64,000 bases of DNA from Sphingomonas sp. GM_Shp_1 (GTDB lineage: Bacteria; Pseudomonadota; Alphaproteobacteria; Sphingomonadales; Sphingomonadaceae). The notes under the pieces were generated by a model, which was not told where the DNA came from, searched no databases, and saw only the letters and a program-made list of their open reading frames with translations. The DNA lies in assembly GCF_026540895.1 (NCBI RefSeq), contig NZ_JALNUR010000001.1, positions 186,001-250,000 on the forward strand, written 5' to 3'. Shown piece by piece: positions 40,234 through 48,876 of this stretch (positions are counted from its first letter, which is position 1; each line of letters begins with the position of its first letter). A program made the position numbers and the translations under genes.

Positions 40234-41700
40234 ATGCAGATCGCCTTTACTTCCACCGTCGACGCCAGCGACGTTCTCGTCGTCCCGATCTCGAAGGACG
40301 GCGGGTTTACCGGACCGGCGGGGGGCGAGAATATGGCGGCGATCGCCAAGGCCGCAGCCGAGGCGGCGAAGTTCAAGGGCGAGGCGGGGTCGCTGGTCGA
40401 GGTCTATGTGCCCATCGACGGTGCCGTGCGCCGCGTCGTGATGCTGGGTGTCGGAGAGGGCAAAGACGCCGAATGGCGCAAGGCGGGCGGCGCGCTGACC
40501 GCCAAGCTGCTGACCAGCGCCGGCTCGGCTACGGTGCTGCTGACCGGGCTGGGCACCAAGCCTTCGGCCGATGCGATCGCGGATTTTGCGGGTGCGGCGG
40601 TCCAGCGCGGCTGGCGTCATGACGTGTACCGGACCAAGCTGCCCGAAACGTCCAAGCCGACCCTGACCCGGATTGCGATCGTCGATGCCGGGGCGGATGC
40701 CGAAGCGGCCTTCGCGCGCGTTCATGCGGTCAATGGCGGGCTGGAGCTGACCCGTACCCTAGTGTCCGAGCCGCCGAACAAGCTCTACCCCGAAACCTTC
40801 GTCGAACGCGTGCTGGCCGATGTCGAAGGGCTCGGCCTGGAAGTCACCGTTCTGGACGAGGCGCAGATGCGCGACTTGGGCATGGGGGCGCTGCTGGGCG
40901 TCAGCCAGGGTTCGGTGCGTGAAGGGCGGCTGCTGGTCCTGAAGTGGAATGGCGGCGGCGCGGATGCAGAGACGCTGGCGCTGGTCGGCAAGGGCGTGAC
41001 CTTCGACACCGGCGGCATCTCGATCAAGCCCGCCGCGGGCATGGAGGACATGAAGTGGGACATGGGCGGCGCGGGTGCCGTGGCGGGTGCCATGAAGGCG
41101 ATCGCCGCGCGCAAGGCCAAGGCCAATGTCGTCGGCGTCATGGGCCTGGTCGAGAACATGCCCGACGGCAATGCGCAGCGCCCCGGTGACGTGGTCACCT
41201 CCATGTCCGGCCAGACGATCGAGGTCATCAACACCGACGCCGAAGGCCGCCTGGTGTTGTGCGACGCGCTGACCTGGGTCCAGAAGGTGCATGCGCCCTC
41301 GACCATCGTCGACCTCGCGACGCTGACCGGTGCGATGATCATTAGCCTGGGCAGCGAGCATGGCGGCCTGTTCGCCAACGACGACTCGCTGGCCGACGCA
41401 CTGCTGGCGGCGGGCAAGGAGACGGGAGAGAAGCTGTGGCGCTTCCCGCTGGCGGACGCCTATGACAAGCTGATCGACAGCCAGATTGCCGACATGAAGA
41501 ATGTCGGCCCGCGCGGCGGCGGCTCGATCACGGCGGCGCAGTTCCTGAAGCGCTATATCAATGAGGGCGTCGCCTGGGCGCACCTGGATATCGCGGGCAT
41601 GGTCTGGTCGGACAAGCCCGGCGTCAACCATGACAAGGGCGCGACCGGCTATGGCGTGCGTCTGCTCGACCGGTTCGTCGCGGACCGGTTCGAGGCCTGA
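40234..41700 (+). CDS. pepA: Leucyl aminopeptidase (M17)
   Basis: A 488-residue cytosolic dizinc aminopeptidase. The metal and catalytic lysine region VGKGVTFDTGGISIKPAAGM, the second region MKWDMGGAGAV and the M17 signature NTDAEGRLVLCDAL are all intact. The C-terminal GGSITAAQFLKRY and AWAHLDIAGM segments complete the active site. It is divergent from lptD. The next gene, holC, starts 20 bases downstream, an arrangement seen in many proteobacteria. Confidence 0.95.
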   Translation: MQIAFTSTVDASDVLVVPISKDGGFTGPAGGENMAAIAKAAAEAAKFKGEAGSLVEVYVPIDGAVRRVVMLGVGEGKDAEWRKAGGALTAKLLTSAGSATVLLTGLGTKPSADAIADFAGAAVQRGWRHDVYRTKLPETSKPTLTRIAIVDAGADAEAAFARVHAVNGGLELTRTLVSEPPNKLYPETFVERVLADVEGLGLEVTVLDEAQMRDLGMGALLGVSQGSVREGRLLVLKWNGGGADAETLALVGKGVTFDTGGISIKPAAGMEDMKWDMGGAGAVAGAMKAIAARKAKANVVGVMGLVENMPDGNAQRPGDVVTSMSGQTIEVINTDAEGRLVLCDALTWVQKVHAPSTIVDLATLTGAMIISLGSEHGGLFANDDSLADALLAAGKETGEKLWRFPLADAYDKLIDSQIADMKNVGPRGGGSITAAQFLKRYINEGVAWAHLDIAGMVWSDKPGVNHDKGATGYGVRLLDRFVADRFEA

Positions 41701-41720
41701 TCGACGGAGGCGGCGCGGTC

Positions 41721-42161
41721 ATGCAGGTCGACTTCTATCATCTGACGATCGCGCCGCTCGACCGGCTGCTGCCCGTCATCGCCGAGCGGGTGATGGCGGG
41801 GGGCAACCGTCTGCTGATCGTCAGCGGCGATGCCGACCAGCGCGCCGCGCTCGACCGGCAATTGTGGATGATCCCGCCGGACGGCTTCCTGCCGCATGCG
41901 CAGGCGGGCGAGGGCGACGATGCCGCGCAGCCGGTGCTGATCGCCCCCGACACGAAGGCGACGAACGGCGCGCGGCATGTGGCGCTGGCCGATGGGGTCT
42001 GGCGCGACGAGGCGCTGGACTTCGACCGGGCCTTCCACTTCTTCGACGGCGACCGGATCGGCGAGGCGCGTACCGCCTGGCGTACGCTCGCCGATCGGGA
42101 GGGGGTGGAGCGTCGTTACTGGAAACAGAACGACCAAGGCCGCTGGGAACAGGCGGCCTGA
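41721..42161 (+). CDS. holC: DNA polymerase III chi subunit
   Basis: A 146-residue clamp-loader accessory subunit that bridges the replisome to SSB. The N-terminal QVDFYHLTIAPLDRLLP, the core RLLIVSGDADQRAALDRQLW and the C-terminal FFDGDRIGEARTAWRTLADR agree with HolC. It follows pepA after 20 bases and ends convergently with a degenerate type I secretion ABC gene. Confidence 0.9.
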   Translation: MQVDFYHLTIAPLDRLLPVIAERVMAGGNRLLIVSGDADQRAALDRQLWMIPPDGFLPHAQAGEGDDAAQPVLIAPDTKATNGARHVALADGVWRDEALDFDRAFHFFDGDRIGEARTAWRTLADREGVERRYWKQNDQGRWEQAA

Positions 42162-42213
42162 CCCTGTCCAGGCAGGCGGTGCGGGCCAGAAAGCTTCGGC
42201 CCGCGATCCACCC

Positions 42214-43938
42214 TCACGCCGGTCGCTGATCCTCCAGCAATTGCAGGATCTGCCCGCGCGGCCCGAACGCGCCGATCGTGCCGTTCTGCATGTGCATGAT
42301 ATGGTCGACCCGGTTGAGCAGCGGCGGGCAGTGGGTGACCACGATCACGATGCTGCCCTCGTCGCACATATCGGCGATCAGCCCGGCCAGCATCTGCTCG
42401 CCATCGCCGTCCATGTTGGAGGTCGGATCGTCGAGCAGCAGAAGAAACGGCTTGCCGAAGACCGCGCGCGCCACCGCGATACGCTGACGCATACCGGCGG
42501 GCAGGGTCAGCCCGTCGCGACCGACGATGGTCTCATAACCTTCGGGCAGGCGCAGGATCAGGTCGTGCACCCCCGCACGCCGGGCGGCGGCGATGATCGC
42601 GTCGGTGGACGCCGCCGCATCGAAGCGGGCGATATTCTGCGCCACGGTGCCGTCGATCAGCTCGATATGCTGCGGCACATAGCCGATATATTTGCCGAGT
42701 TCCTCGGTATCCCATTGATCGAGCGACGCGCCGTCGAGGCGGATCACGCCGCGCGCCGCCGGCCAGACCCCGGCCAGCGCGTGGAGCAACGCGGTCTTAC
42801 CCGAGCCGGTGACGCCCATGATGCCCAGCGAGTCCCCGGCGTTCAGGATGATGCCGATATTGCTGACCACCGGACGCTGGGCGCCGGGTGCGACGACGAA
42901 AAGCTGGTCGGTCGACATCTCCGCCTGGGGACGGGGCAGCAGCGTGGTGACGTCGCGCAAGGGCAACTGGCCGAGCAGGATGTTGAGGCGGTCGAGCGCG
43001 CCGCGCGCCGTCTTCACCTCGCCCCATCCGCTGACCACCTGATCGAGCGGCGCGAGCAACTGATAGAGCAGCAGCGCGGCGATCAGCGCGGTGCTCCACG
43101 CCGCGCGGTCGCTGAACGCCAGACCGGCACCGATGGACAAGAGGACGATGAACAGCATCAGGCGAACGCCGCGCGCCGCGCCCGCCAGCCCGACCGAACG
43201 CCGGTGCAGCGCCCGTTCGGTCAGGATGGTGTCCTGCGCCATGCCCAGCCAGCGCTGGCGCAGGCGGCTTTCCATACCCATGGCACGTGCGGTCAGCGCG
43301 TGGCGGCGCCCTTCCTCCGCCGACAGCCACCGCAGCGGGCGCATCTCGGCCAGCCATTCGGCCCGCCGCCCCGCCGATCCGCCCATCGCCCAGCCGACCA
43401 GCCCGGTCACGACCATCGCGGCCAGACCCGCGACGCCCAGCCAGACATGGAGCGCGAACAACATGATGAGCGCGATCGGCGCGACGCACAGGTCGATCAG
43501 CGCGGCGGGCATCGGGCCGGTCAGGAAATGGCGCAACCGGTCGGCGTCATGCACGGGGCCCAGGCCATCGCCTTCCAGCACGCCGGTCCGCGCGACGAAG
43601 GCGACGCCGTCATGGACGCGCGGCGCGAGCTGCTGATCCACGGCGCCCGCCACGTCGAAGAGCAGCCGCGCCCGCAAGGTATCGAGCAGCCCGAACACGC
43701 CGTACAGCACGACACCCAGCAACAGCAGGCCCCAAAGGGTCGCGACATTGCGCCCCGGCACCGCCGCATCCGCCAGCACACCGACCAGAAGCGCACCGAA
43801 CATCAGCATGAGTTGCAGCACGACGCCGATCGCGACCGCCGCGATCACCCCGCGCCGCAAGGTCGAGGACAGGACCGCGCGGTCGTCCGGTGCGGCCGAC
43901 AAGGCCGATGTACTCTCACCCCAGATGACTCGTGCCAT
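42214..43938 (-). CDS. Type I secretion ABC transporter-like protein with degenerate ATPase
   Basis: A 574-residue protein with the architecture of a PrtD/AprD-type type I secretion ABC (six membrane helices in about 30-300, ATPase domain about 330-560, no C39 peptidase). Walker A (GVTGSGKTALL), the Q-loop (GYVPQHIEL) and the switch His (VVTHCPPLLN) are normal. However, the signature is LPAGMRQ instead of LSGGQ-like, and the catalytic glutamate after Walker B is Asp (LLLLDDPTSN). Much of the ATPase parallels the intact copy at 48873-50621 (for example AQNIARFD, AIIAAARRAGVHDLI), so it is an ancient paralogue. It could be a regulatory or heterodimer half, or a decaying gene. ATG 43938 is the start; the frame remains open upstream without support. 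Confidence 0.85.
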   Translation of the reverse strand: MARVIWGESTSALSAAPDDRAVLSSTLRRGVIAAVAIGVVLQLMLMFGALLVGVLADAAVPGRNVATLWGLLLLGVVLYGVFGLLDTLRARLLFDVAGAVDQQLAPRVHDGVAFVARTGVLEGDGLGPVHDADRLRHFLTGPMPAALIDLCVAPIALIMLFALHVWLGVAGLAAMVVTGLVGWAMGGSAGRRAEWLAEMRPLRWLSAEEGRRHALTARAMGMESRLRQRWLGMAQDTILTERALHRRSVGLAGAARGVRLMLFIVLLSIGAGLAFSDRAAWSTALIAALLLYQLLAPLDQVVSGWGEVKTARGALDRLNILLGQLPLRDVTTLLPRPQAEMSTDQLFVVAPGAQRPVVSNIGIILNAGDSLGIMGVTGSGKTALLHALAGVWPAARGVIRLDGASLDQWDTEELGKYIGYVPQHIELIDGTVAQNIARFDAAASTDAIIAAARRAGVHDLILRLPEGYETIVGRDGLTLPAGMRQRIAVARAVFGKPFLLLLDDPTSNMDGDGEQMLAGLIADMCDEGSIVIVVTHCPPLLNRVDHIMHMQNGTIGAFGPRGQILQLLEDQRPA

Positions 43939-44079
43939 GCGTATTTGGTCCCCTATAATGGCCCGGCTGTAACACGGCGTCCTGCACTCCGACAGCGGCG
44001 GCGGGCGGCGAAGACGGCTCGGTTTGACACGGTTTGCGGCCCTTCTATAGCGCGCAAGCGATTGGCAAGGGGGCAATGA

Positions 44080-45039
44080 TTGAAACGGCTCGCGCTGATG
44101 GTCGGCTGGATGCTTCTGGCCCTGGCATGGGGGCTGGCGCTTTGCCCGGTGGTGGGGCGGGTCTGGCCGCTGGCGGACGCCTTCGCCTCCTTCCTGCCCC
44201 TGGCGCTGGCGCCGCTGGTCGCGGCATTCGCGATATCGCCGCATCGTCGGCGGGCGGCGTTCCTGATACCGGCGGTCGGGGCGTTGCTGTTGATCGCGTG
44301 GCCGATCGTCGGCGAAGTCTCCGAGAGGCCATCGGCGGGCACGATCCCGGCCGGGGCGACGCGGATCGTTCTGGTGACCCACAATCTGCACGGCGGGCGG
44401 ACCAGCCCCGATCGCGCCGCGCGGGTGCTGATCGATAGCGGCGCGGACGTGCTGCTGCTTCAGGAAGCGACCGGGGCCGAGCCCTTGTTCGAGCGCTTGT
44501 CGCGGGCCTTCCCCTATCGCAGTGCGTGTCGAGGTTGTCAGTTGGCGATTCTCTCACGTCTGCCGATGGGGCCGGTCCGCTGGCGGCTGCCCGCGCGTGG
44601 GGGCGGCCTGGTCGGCCCCGCGCTCTTCAGGGCGGAGATCCCGCTCGATCGGGTCGGGACGCTGACCGTCGCGACCGTCCATGCGCCATGGCCCTTCCCG
44701 CCGGGACCGCAGGCGCGGTTCCGATCGTCGCTGATCGAAGCCGTTCGACAGGGGGCGACCGATCATCTGGTGCTGACGGGCGACTTCAACCTGACCCCTT
44801 GGGGGCAGGGCATGGCGATGCTGGACGATGGGCTGCGACCGATGACGCGGGTGACGCGCGCGGTCTTCAGCTTCCCCGCGCGCGTCGGCGGACGGGATTG
44901 GCCGTTGCCGCTGCTGCCGATCGATCAGATCTTCGTCGGGCGCGGGATCATCGCCGGGCGGGTCGAGACGCTGCCCCATACCGGCTCGGACCATCGTGCG
45001 GTGCGGGCCGAGCTCTATGTCCTGCCCGACCCCGCCTGA
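44080..45039 (+). CDS. Membrane-anchored endonuclease/exonuclease/phosphatase family protein
   Basis: A 319-residue protein. Three N-terminal membrane helices (about 5-75) anchor it, followed by an EEP-fold domain: VTHNLHGGR, LLLQEATG, LTGDFNLTPW and a final TLPHTGSDHRAV with the catalytic His-Asp pattern. Family members hydrolyse phosphodiesters of nucleic acids, phosphoinositides or sphingolipids; the substrate here is not known. The TTG start at 44080 follows AAGGGGGCAATGAT. It stands between the two ABC genes but on the opposite strand. Confidence 0.8.
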   Translation: MKRLALMVGWMLLALAWGLALCPVVGRVWPLADAFASFLPLALAPLVAAFAISPHRRRAAFLIPAVGALLLIAWPIVGEVSERPSAGTIPAGATRIVLVTHNLHGGRTSPDRAARVLIDSGADVLLLQEATGAEPLFERLSRAFPYRSACRGCQLAILSRLPMGPVRWRLPARGGGLVGPALFRAEIPLDRVGTLTVATVHAPWPFPPGPQARFRSSLIEAVRQGATDHLVLTGDFNLTPWGQGMAMLDDGLRPMTRVTRAVFSFPARVGGRDWPLPLLPIDQIFVGRGIIAGRVETLPHTGSDHRAVRAELYVLPDPA

Positions 45040-45045
45040 ACGCGA

Positions 45046-45768
45046 TCAGCGCCGGAGCGCGCGGTCCATCATGAAGGCGATCTTGCGGCGCATCCGGTCC
45101 GCCCGCAGGCGCATCTTGGCGGCGCGCGTCTGTTTCCCCGCAAAGCGCGCCGGACCGATGGTGGAGGGGCGATAGGCCTCCATGATGGGGAAGGGGAAGA
45201 GGCAGCGATTGGGAATGCCGTTTTCCCAGAAGCGATCCGTCTGATCATCGATCGGGCGGACCGCGTCGTTATAGAGTTCCAGGAAGCGTGCGGCGGCCTT
45301 CTTCGTGATGAAATAGCCCTGCGCACCATAAGGCTTGCCGTAGAGGCGCACGACGTAGAAGCCCGGAACCGGCCAGTTGCGACGATCGGGCAGATGCGGC
45401 GAGGGGAGTTTGTAGAAGAGCTTCAGATACTCCATCCCCTCGGCGGCATAGTCGATCGCGCACAGCATCCGGATCGCCGCCCAGTCGGCGATGACATCGT
45501 CCTCCAGGATCAGATACTGGTTGGTCGTCGGGTCCGCCACCAATTGCCGCCAGAGCGCGGCATGGCTGGAATAGACGCCGATCTCGCCGGGTTGCAGCGG
45601 ACGGCCATGATGGCGGATCGCGGCGGCCTCGTCATAATGGATGCCGACCGGTTCGCGATGCGCATCGAAGAACCGCCAGTCGAGCTCCTGCCCCTCGATC
45701 GAGCGGGAGAAGGCCTCCCGCCGATCGGTGGCGCTCGTCAGGCTGATGACGTGGATCGGCGTCGTCAT
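45046..45768 (-). CDS. Family 25 glycosyltransferase
   Basis: A 240-residue GT25 (lipooligosaccharide glycosyltransferase, LgtB/LpsA-like) enzyme. N-terminal HVISLTSATDRREAF, EIGVYSSHAALWRQLV and the acidic LILEDDVIADW motif are hallmarks, and YGAQGYFITKKAAARFLELY follows. It should transfer a hexose to surface glycan or lipooligosaccharide. It lies 74 bases downstream of the TolC-like gene on the same strand and may be the last gene of that secretion operon. ATG 45768 has GGAAAG upstream; ATG 45801 is an alternative. Confidence 0.85.
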   Translation of the reverse strand: MTTPIHVISLTSATDRREAFSRSIEGQELDWRFFDAHREPVGIHYDEAAAIRHHGRPLQPGEIGVYSSHAALWRQLVADPTTNQYLILEDDVIADWAAIRMLCAIDYAAEGMEYLKLFYKLPSPHLPDRRNWPVPGFYVVRLYGKPYGAQGYFITKKAAARFLELYNDAVRPIDDQTDRFWENGIPNRCLFPFPIMEAYRPSTIGPARFAGKQTRAAKMRLRADRMRRKIAFMMDRALRR

Positions 45769-45842
45769 GGCGCTTTCCGTACGCGCATCGGTCTTGGCCA
45801 CAGGCTATCCTTTTCGTCTGGCGATCGACGGGCGCAGTGTGA

Positions 45843-47504
45843 TCAGCGCCCCGTCCGTGGTTTCACGATAGCGGGGGTGGCGGGCTCCGTCACCGGGGGA
45901 GCGGGCGGCACCTCCAGCGGAACGACCGCCGTGTCGACGCGCAGCGCGCCGGAGGGATCACGGATCGGGCGTTCGTCGCGGATGACGTTGCCGCTGACCA
46001 GATTGTCCGCCCCGGACAGCAGCGGGGTCAGCAACGGCACGTCGCCGCGCCGCTTCACGCGATCGAAATTGGCGTTGGTGTCATAGGCGGGCAGGCCGGT
46101 GATCAGCTTGGGCGCTTCCAGATTGCCCATCGCGGACAGAAGCTGCGCGCGGGCGATATATTCGCTCGCCTCGGCGGTGGCATAGCTGGTGCGGATGTTG
46201 AGCAGGTCGCGCGCCAGGTCGAGCACGTCGAGCGTGGTGCGGTCGCCCGCCTTTTCCTGGATGACCGCGCCGTCATAGGCCGCCTGCGCCGCTGCCGACG
46301 CGGCGCGCAGATGCTCGAGCGAGGCGAGCGCGGCGCGATGCGCGTCCCAGGCCTGGGCCACCGACTGCCGCGTCTCGCGCAAGGCGGCGTCGACCAGTCG
46401 CCAATCGGCGTCATTCTGTTGCCGCGCCCGCTCGATCGACAGGCGGCGTACGCCCGAATCGATCAGCGGCATGGTGACGACCACCGAGGAGCGCAGATCG
46501 GTCGTGCGAAGCTGGTTCTGATAGAGGTTGGTGGGACCATAGGTACCGCTGCTTTCCAGCGACACGTTCGGGTTGCGCTCCGCCTTGGCGGCGGCGACGG
46601 CGGCGCGCGACGCCTTCTCGCGCGACTGGGCGCCGCGGATGATCGGGCTGCCATTCTCCGCAATGCCATAGGCCGCTTCAAGCGAACCGACGCCCAGTGC
46701 GATTTGCGGCGGCGCGCTCAGCTCGCCTGGAAGACCGCCCGTCGCCTGGAGGAAGAGCGCCTGGCTCGCCCCCAATTGCCCTTGCGCGTTCAGCAACTGC
46801 GCCCGACCGAATTCGACGCGGGTCTGCACCTGTTGCAAGTCGCTGGAGGTGATGTCGCGGACCGCGAAACGCGCCCGCCCGTCGCTATATTGGCGTTCGA
46901 GCAGCGCGAGGTTCTGCCGCGCCAGTTCCACGATGTTGCGGTCGCGGATCACCCCGACATAGGCGGAGATGACGTCGAACATGGTCGACGCCTCGACCAG
47001 CCGGAGCTGTTCGCGCTCCAGTGCGATCTGGGCCAGAGCGTTCTGCTCCTGCGAGGCACGGCGACCGAAGGACAGGACCGGCTGCGAGAAGATGATCTGC
47101 GCGGTGCTGGAGAACCCCTCCGGCCGGTTGAACAGACCGGGGAAGATCTCGCTGCGGGTACGGGTGAACTGGTGCGAGCCCTGGAGCGTGACCTGCGGGC
47201 CGTAATTGGCGCGCGCCAGCGGGTAGAGCGTGTCCACCGACTTCAGGGTCGAGCGCTCCGCCACCAGCGTCGGATTGCTCCAATAGGCGCGCGCGATCGC
47301 AGCCTCCAGCGTGGTCAGCGTCGGCGTCGCATTGGCGGCCAGCGTGCCTTCCGGCGTCTCGCGCGGCAGTTGCGGCTCCAGCGGCTGCGGCATGCCGGCG
47401 GCGGTCGGAACCTGCGCCAGCGCCACGCCCGATGCCGACCCCATCAGGGCCAGGATCGTCAATCCGGCGCACACCCCCAGCGCCTTCCCCCTGTTCACCA
47501 TCAT
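45843..47504 (-). CDS. TolC-family outer-membrane channel of type I secretion
   Basis: A 553-residue outer-membrane factor. It has a signal peptide (VCAGLTILALMGSASGVALAQ) and two tandem OEP repeats of long amphipathic helices separated by beta segments (ALAQIALEREQLRLVEASTM; VRRLSIERARQQNDADWRLV). The C-terminal extension is proline and valine rich. With the adaptor and ABC upstream it completes a tripartite type I secretion system in the order ABC-HlyD-TolC. GGAGTGGGG precedes the ATG. Confidence 0.9.
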   Translation of the reverse strand: MMVNRGKALGVCAGLTILALMGSASGVALAQVPTAAGMPQPLEPQLPRETPEGTLAANATPTLTTLEAAIARAYWSNPTLVAERSTLKSVDTLYPLARANYGPQVTLQGSHQFTRTRSEIFPGLFNRPEGFSSTAQIIFSQPVLSFGRRASQEQNALAQIALEREQLRLVEASTMFDVISAYVGVIRDRNIVELARQNLALLERQYSDGRARFAVRDITSSDLQQVQTRVEFGRAQLLNAQGQLGASQALFLQATGGLPGELSAPPQIALGVGSLEAAYGIAENGSPIIRGAQSREKASRAAVAAAKAERNPNVSLESSGTYGPTNLYQNQLRTTDLRSSVVVTMPLIDSGVRRLSIERARQQNDADWRLVDAALRETRQSVAQAWDAHRAALASLEHLRAASAAAQAAYDGAVIQEKAGDRTTLDVLDLARDLLNIRTSYATAEASEYIARAQLLSAMGNLEAPKLITGLPAYDTNANFDRVKRRGDVPLLTPLLSGADNLVSGNVIRDERPIRDPSGALRVDTAVVPLEVPPAPPVTEPATPAIVKPRTGR

Positions 47505-47520
47505 TGCCCCACTCCGTATC

Positions 47521-48876
47521 TTAATTGTCTCGGAAAGCCCGCTCGAACTGATCGCGCAGCGGCTTCGTGATGTAAGAAATCATCGTCCGGTGGCCGGTTT
47601 CGATGAACACCTCGGCCGGAACGCCGGGGCGAAGCTGGATCTCGGGATAGCGGCGCAGCTCGGCCTCCTCGATCGCGACGCGCACCGGATAGAAGGCCTG
47701 CTTGCCCTCCGGGTCGGTCGAACGGTCGGCGGCCACGGTCACGACGCGGCCATGGATTTCGGGCGTCGCGGTCGAATTGAGCCCGCTGAAGCGGATACGC
47801 GCCTGCTGGCCGACCCGCACCTGATCGATGTCGAGCGGCGACACGCCCGCCTCGACCATCAGCTCGTCGCTGTCGGGCACGATCTCCATGATGACCTCGG
47901 CCCCGCGCACGACGCCGCCGATGGTGTTGAAGGCCAGCTTGTCCACCACCCCGTCATAGGGTGCGCGAAGCACGCTGCGGTCCTGCGCGTCGACCGCCGA
48001 GACGCTGCGCACCTGTTGCTGGTTCAGCGTGTTGTTGATCTCGGCCAGCCGCGTGCCCGCTTCCGAACGGCGGGTCTCGCCCAGCTGGATGATCTGTTCG
48101 CGCGCCTCGGTGATGCGCGCCTGGGTTGAGGCGATATTGGCCTGGAGCGCGCCGACATTGCCCTGAAGATCGGCGGCGGTGCGTTCCAGCTGGTTGCGGC
48201 GGCTGATCGTGACCAGCCCCTTTTCCCACAGATCCTTCACGCCCTGACGCTCGGGATTGATGAGCGCGGTCTGTTGTTCCAGCGCGTTGATCTGCGCGCG
48301 ATAGGCGCCGATCTGCTGCTCATATTGCCGCACCCGCGATTCCAGCTGGGCGATCAGGCCCGACTGTTCGGTCTTGCGGATGGTGAACAGCTTGCGCTCG
48401 TCGGCCATGGCGCGCTGCGCACCCTCGCCGCCATTCACCAGTTCCGCCGGAAAGGTGATGGTCGGCGCCCCCAGCCGCTCCGCCTCGAGCCGCGCGCGCT
48501 GGGCGAGCAACTGGTCGACGCTCAGGCTGGAATAGCGGGCATCAGCGTCGGTCACCCGGTCGTCGAAGCGCATCAGCACCTGGCCCTTGCGGACTCGCTG
48601 GCCGTTCTCGACCAGGATCTCGGAAATGACGCCGCCCGCGGGATGCGCGATCCGCTTGATCCGGCTCTTCACCCCGACCTGGCCCGGGGCGATCACCGCG
48701 CCGCCGATCGGGATCAGCGCGCCCGCCAGCCCGAAACCCAGTACCAGCACGAGGATCGCGGTCAGCGCGATGCGGAACTGCCGCTTGGCGCTGCGCAGCG
48801 GATCGTAAAGAGGCGCGCCTTCGTCGATCGCGGTCAGGCGCGTGCCGGGGCCGCCGGTGGTGACGATGCCGTTCAT
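47521..48876 (-). CDS. HlyD-family type I secretion adaptor
   Basis: A 451-residue membrane-fusion protein. One N-terminal membrane helix (about 35-58), a lipoyl half-motif (PAGGVISEILVENGQRVRKG), a long coiled-coil hairpin (about 130-290) and a beta-barrel domain with VLRAPYDGVVDKLA and the C-terminal RPGVPAEVFIETGHRTMISY signature (HlyD family). It overlaps the ABC gene by four bases (ATGA) and precedes the TolC-like gene by 16 bases, so the three are translationally or transcriptionally linked. Confidence 0.92.
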   Translation of the reverse strand: MNGIVTTGGPGTRLTAIDEGAPLYDPLRSAKRQFRIALTAILVLVLGFGLAGALIPIGGAVIAPGQVGVKSRIKRIAHPAGGVISEILVENGQRVRKGQVLMRFDDRVTDADARYSSLSVDQLLAQRARLEAERLGAPTITFPAELVNGGEGAQRAMADERKLFTIRKTEQSGLIAQLESRVRQYEQQIGAYRAQINALEQQTALINPERQGVKDLWEKGLVTISRRNQLERTAADLQGNVGALQANIASTQARITEAREQIIQLGETRRSEAGTRLAEINNTLNQQQVRSVSAVDAQDRSVLRAPYDGVVDKLAFNTIGGVVRGAEVIMEIVPDSDELMVEAGVSPLDIDQVRVGQQARIRFSGLNSTATPEIHGRVVTVAADRSTDPEGKQAFYPVRVAIEEAELRRYPEIQLRPGVPAEVFIETGHRTMISYITKPLRDQFERAFRDN

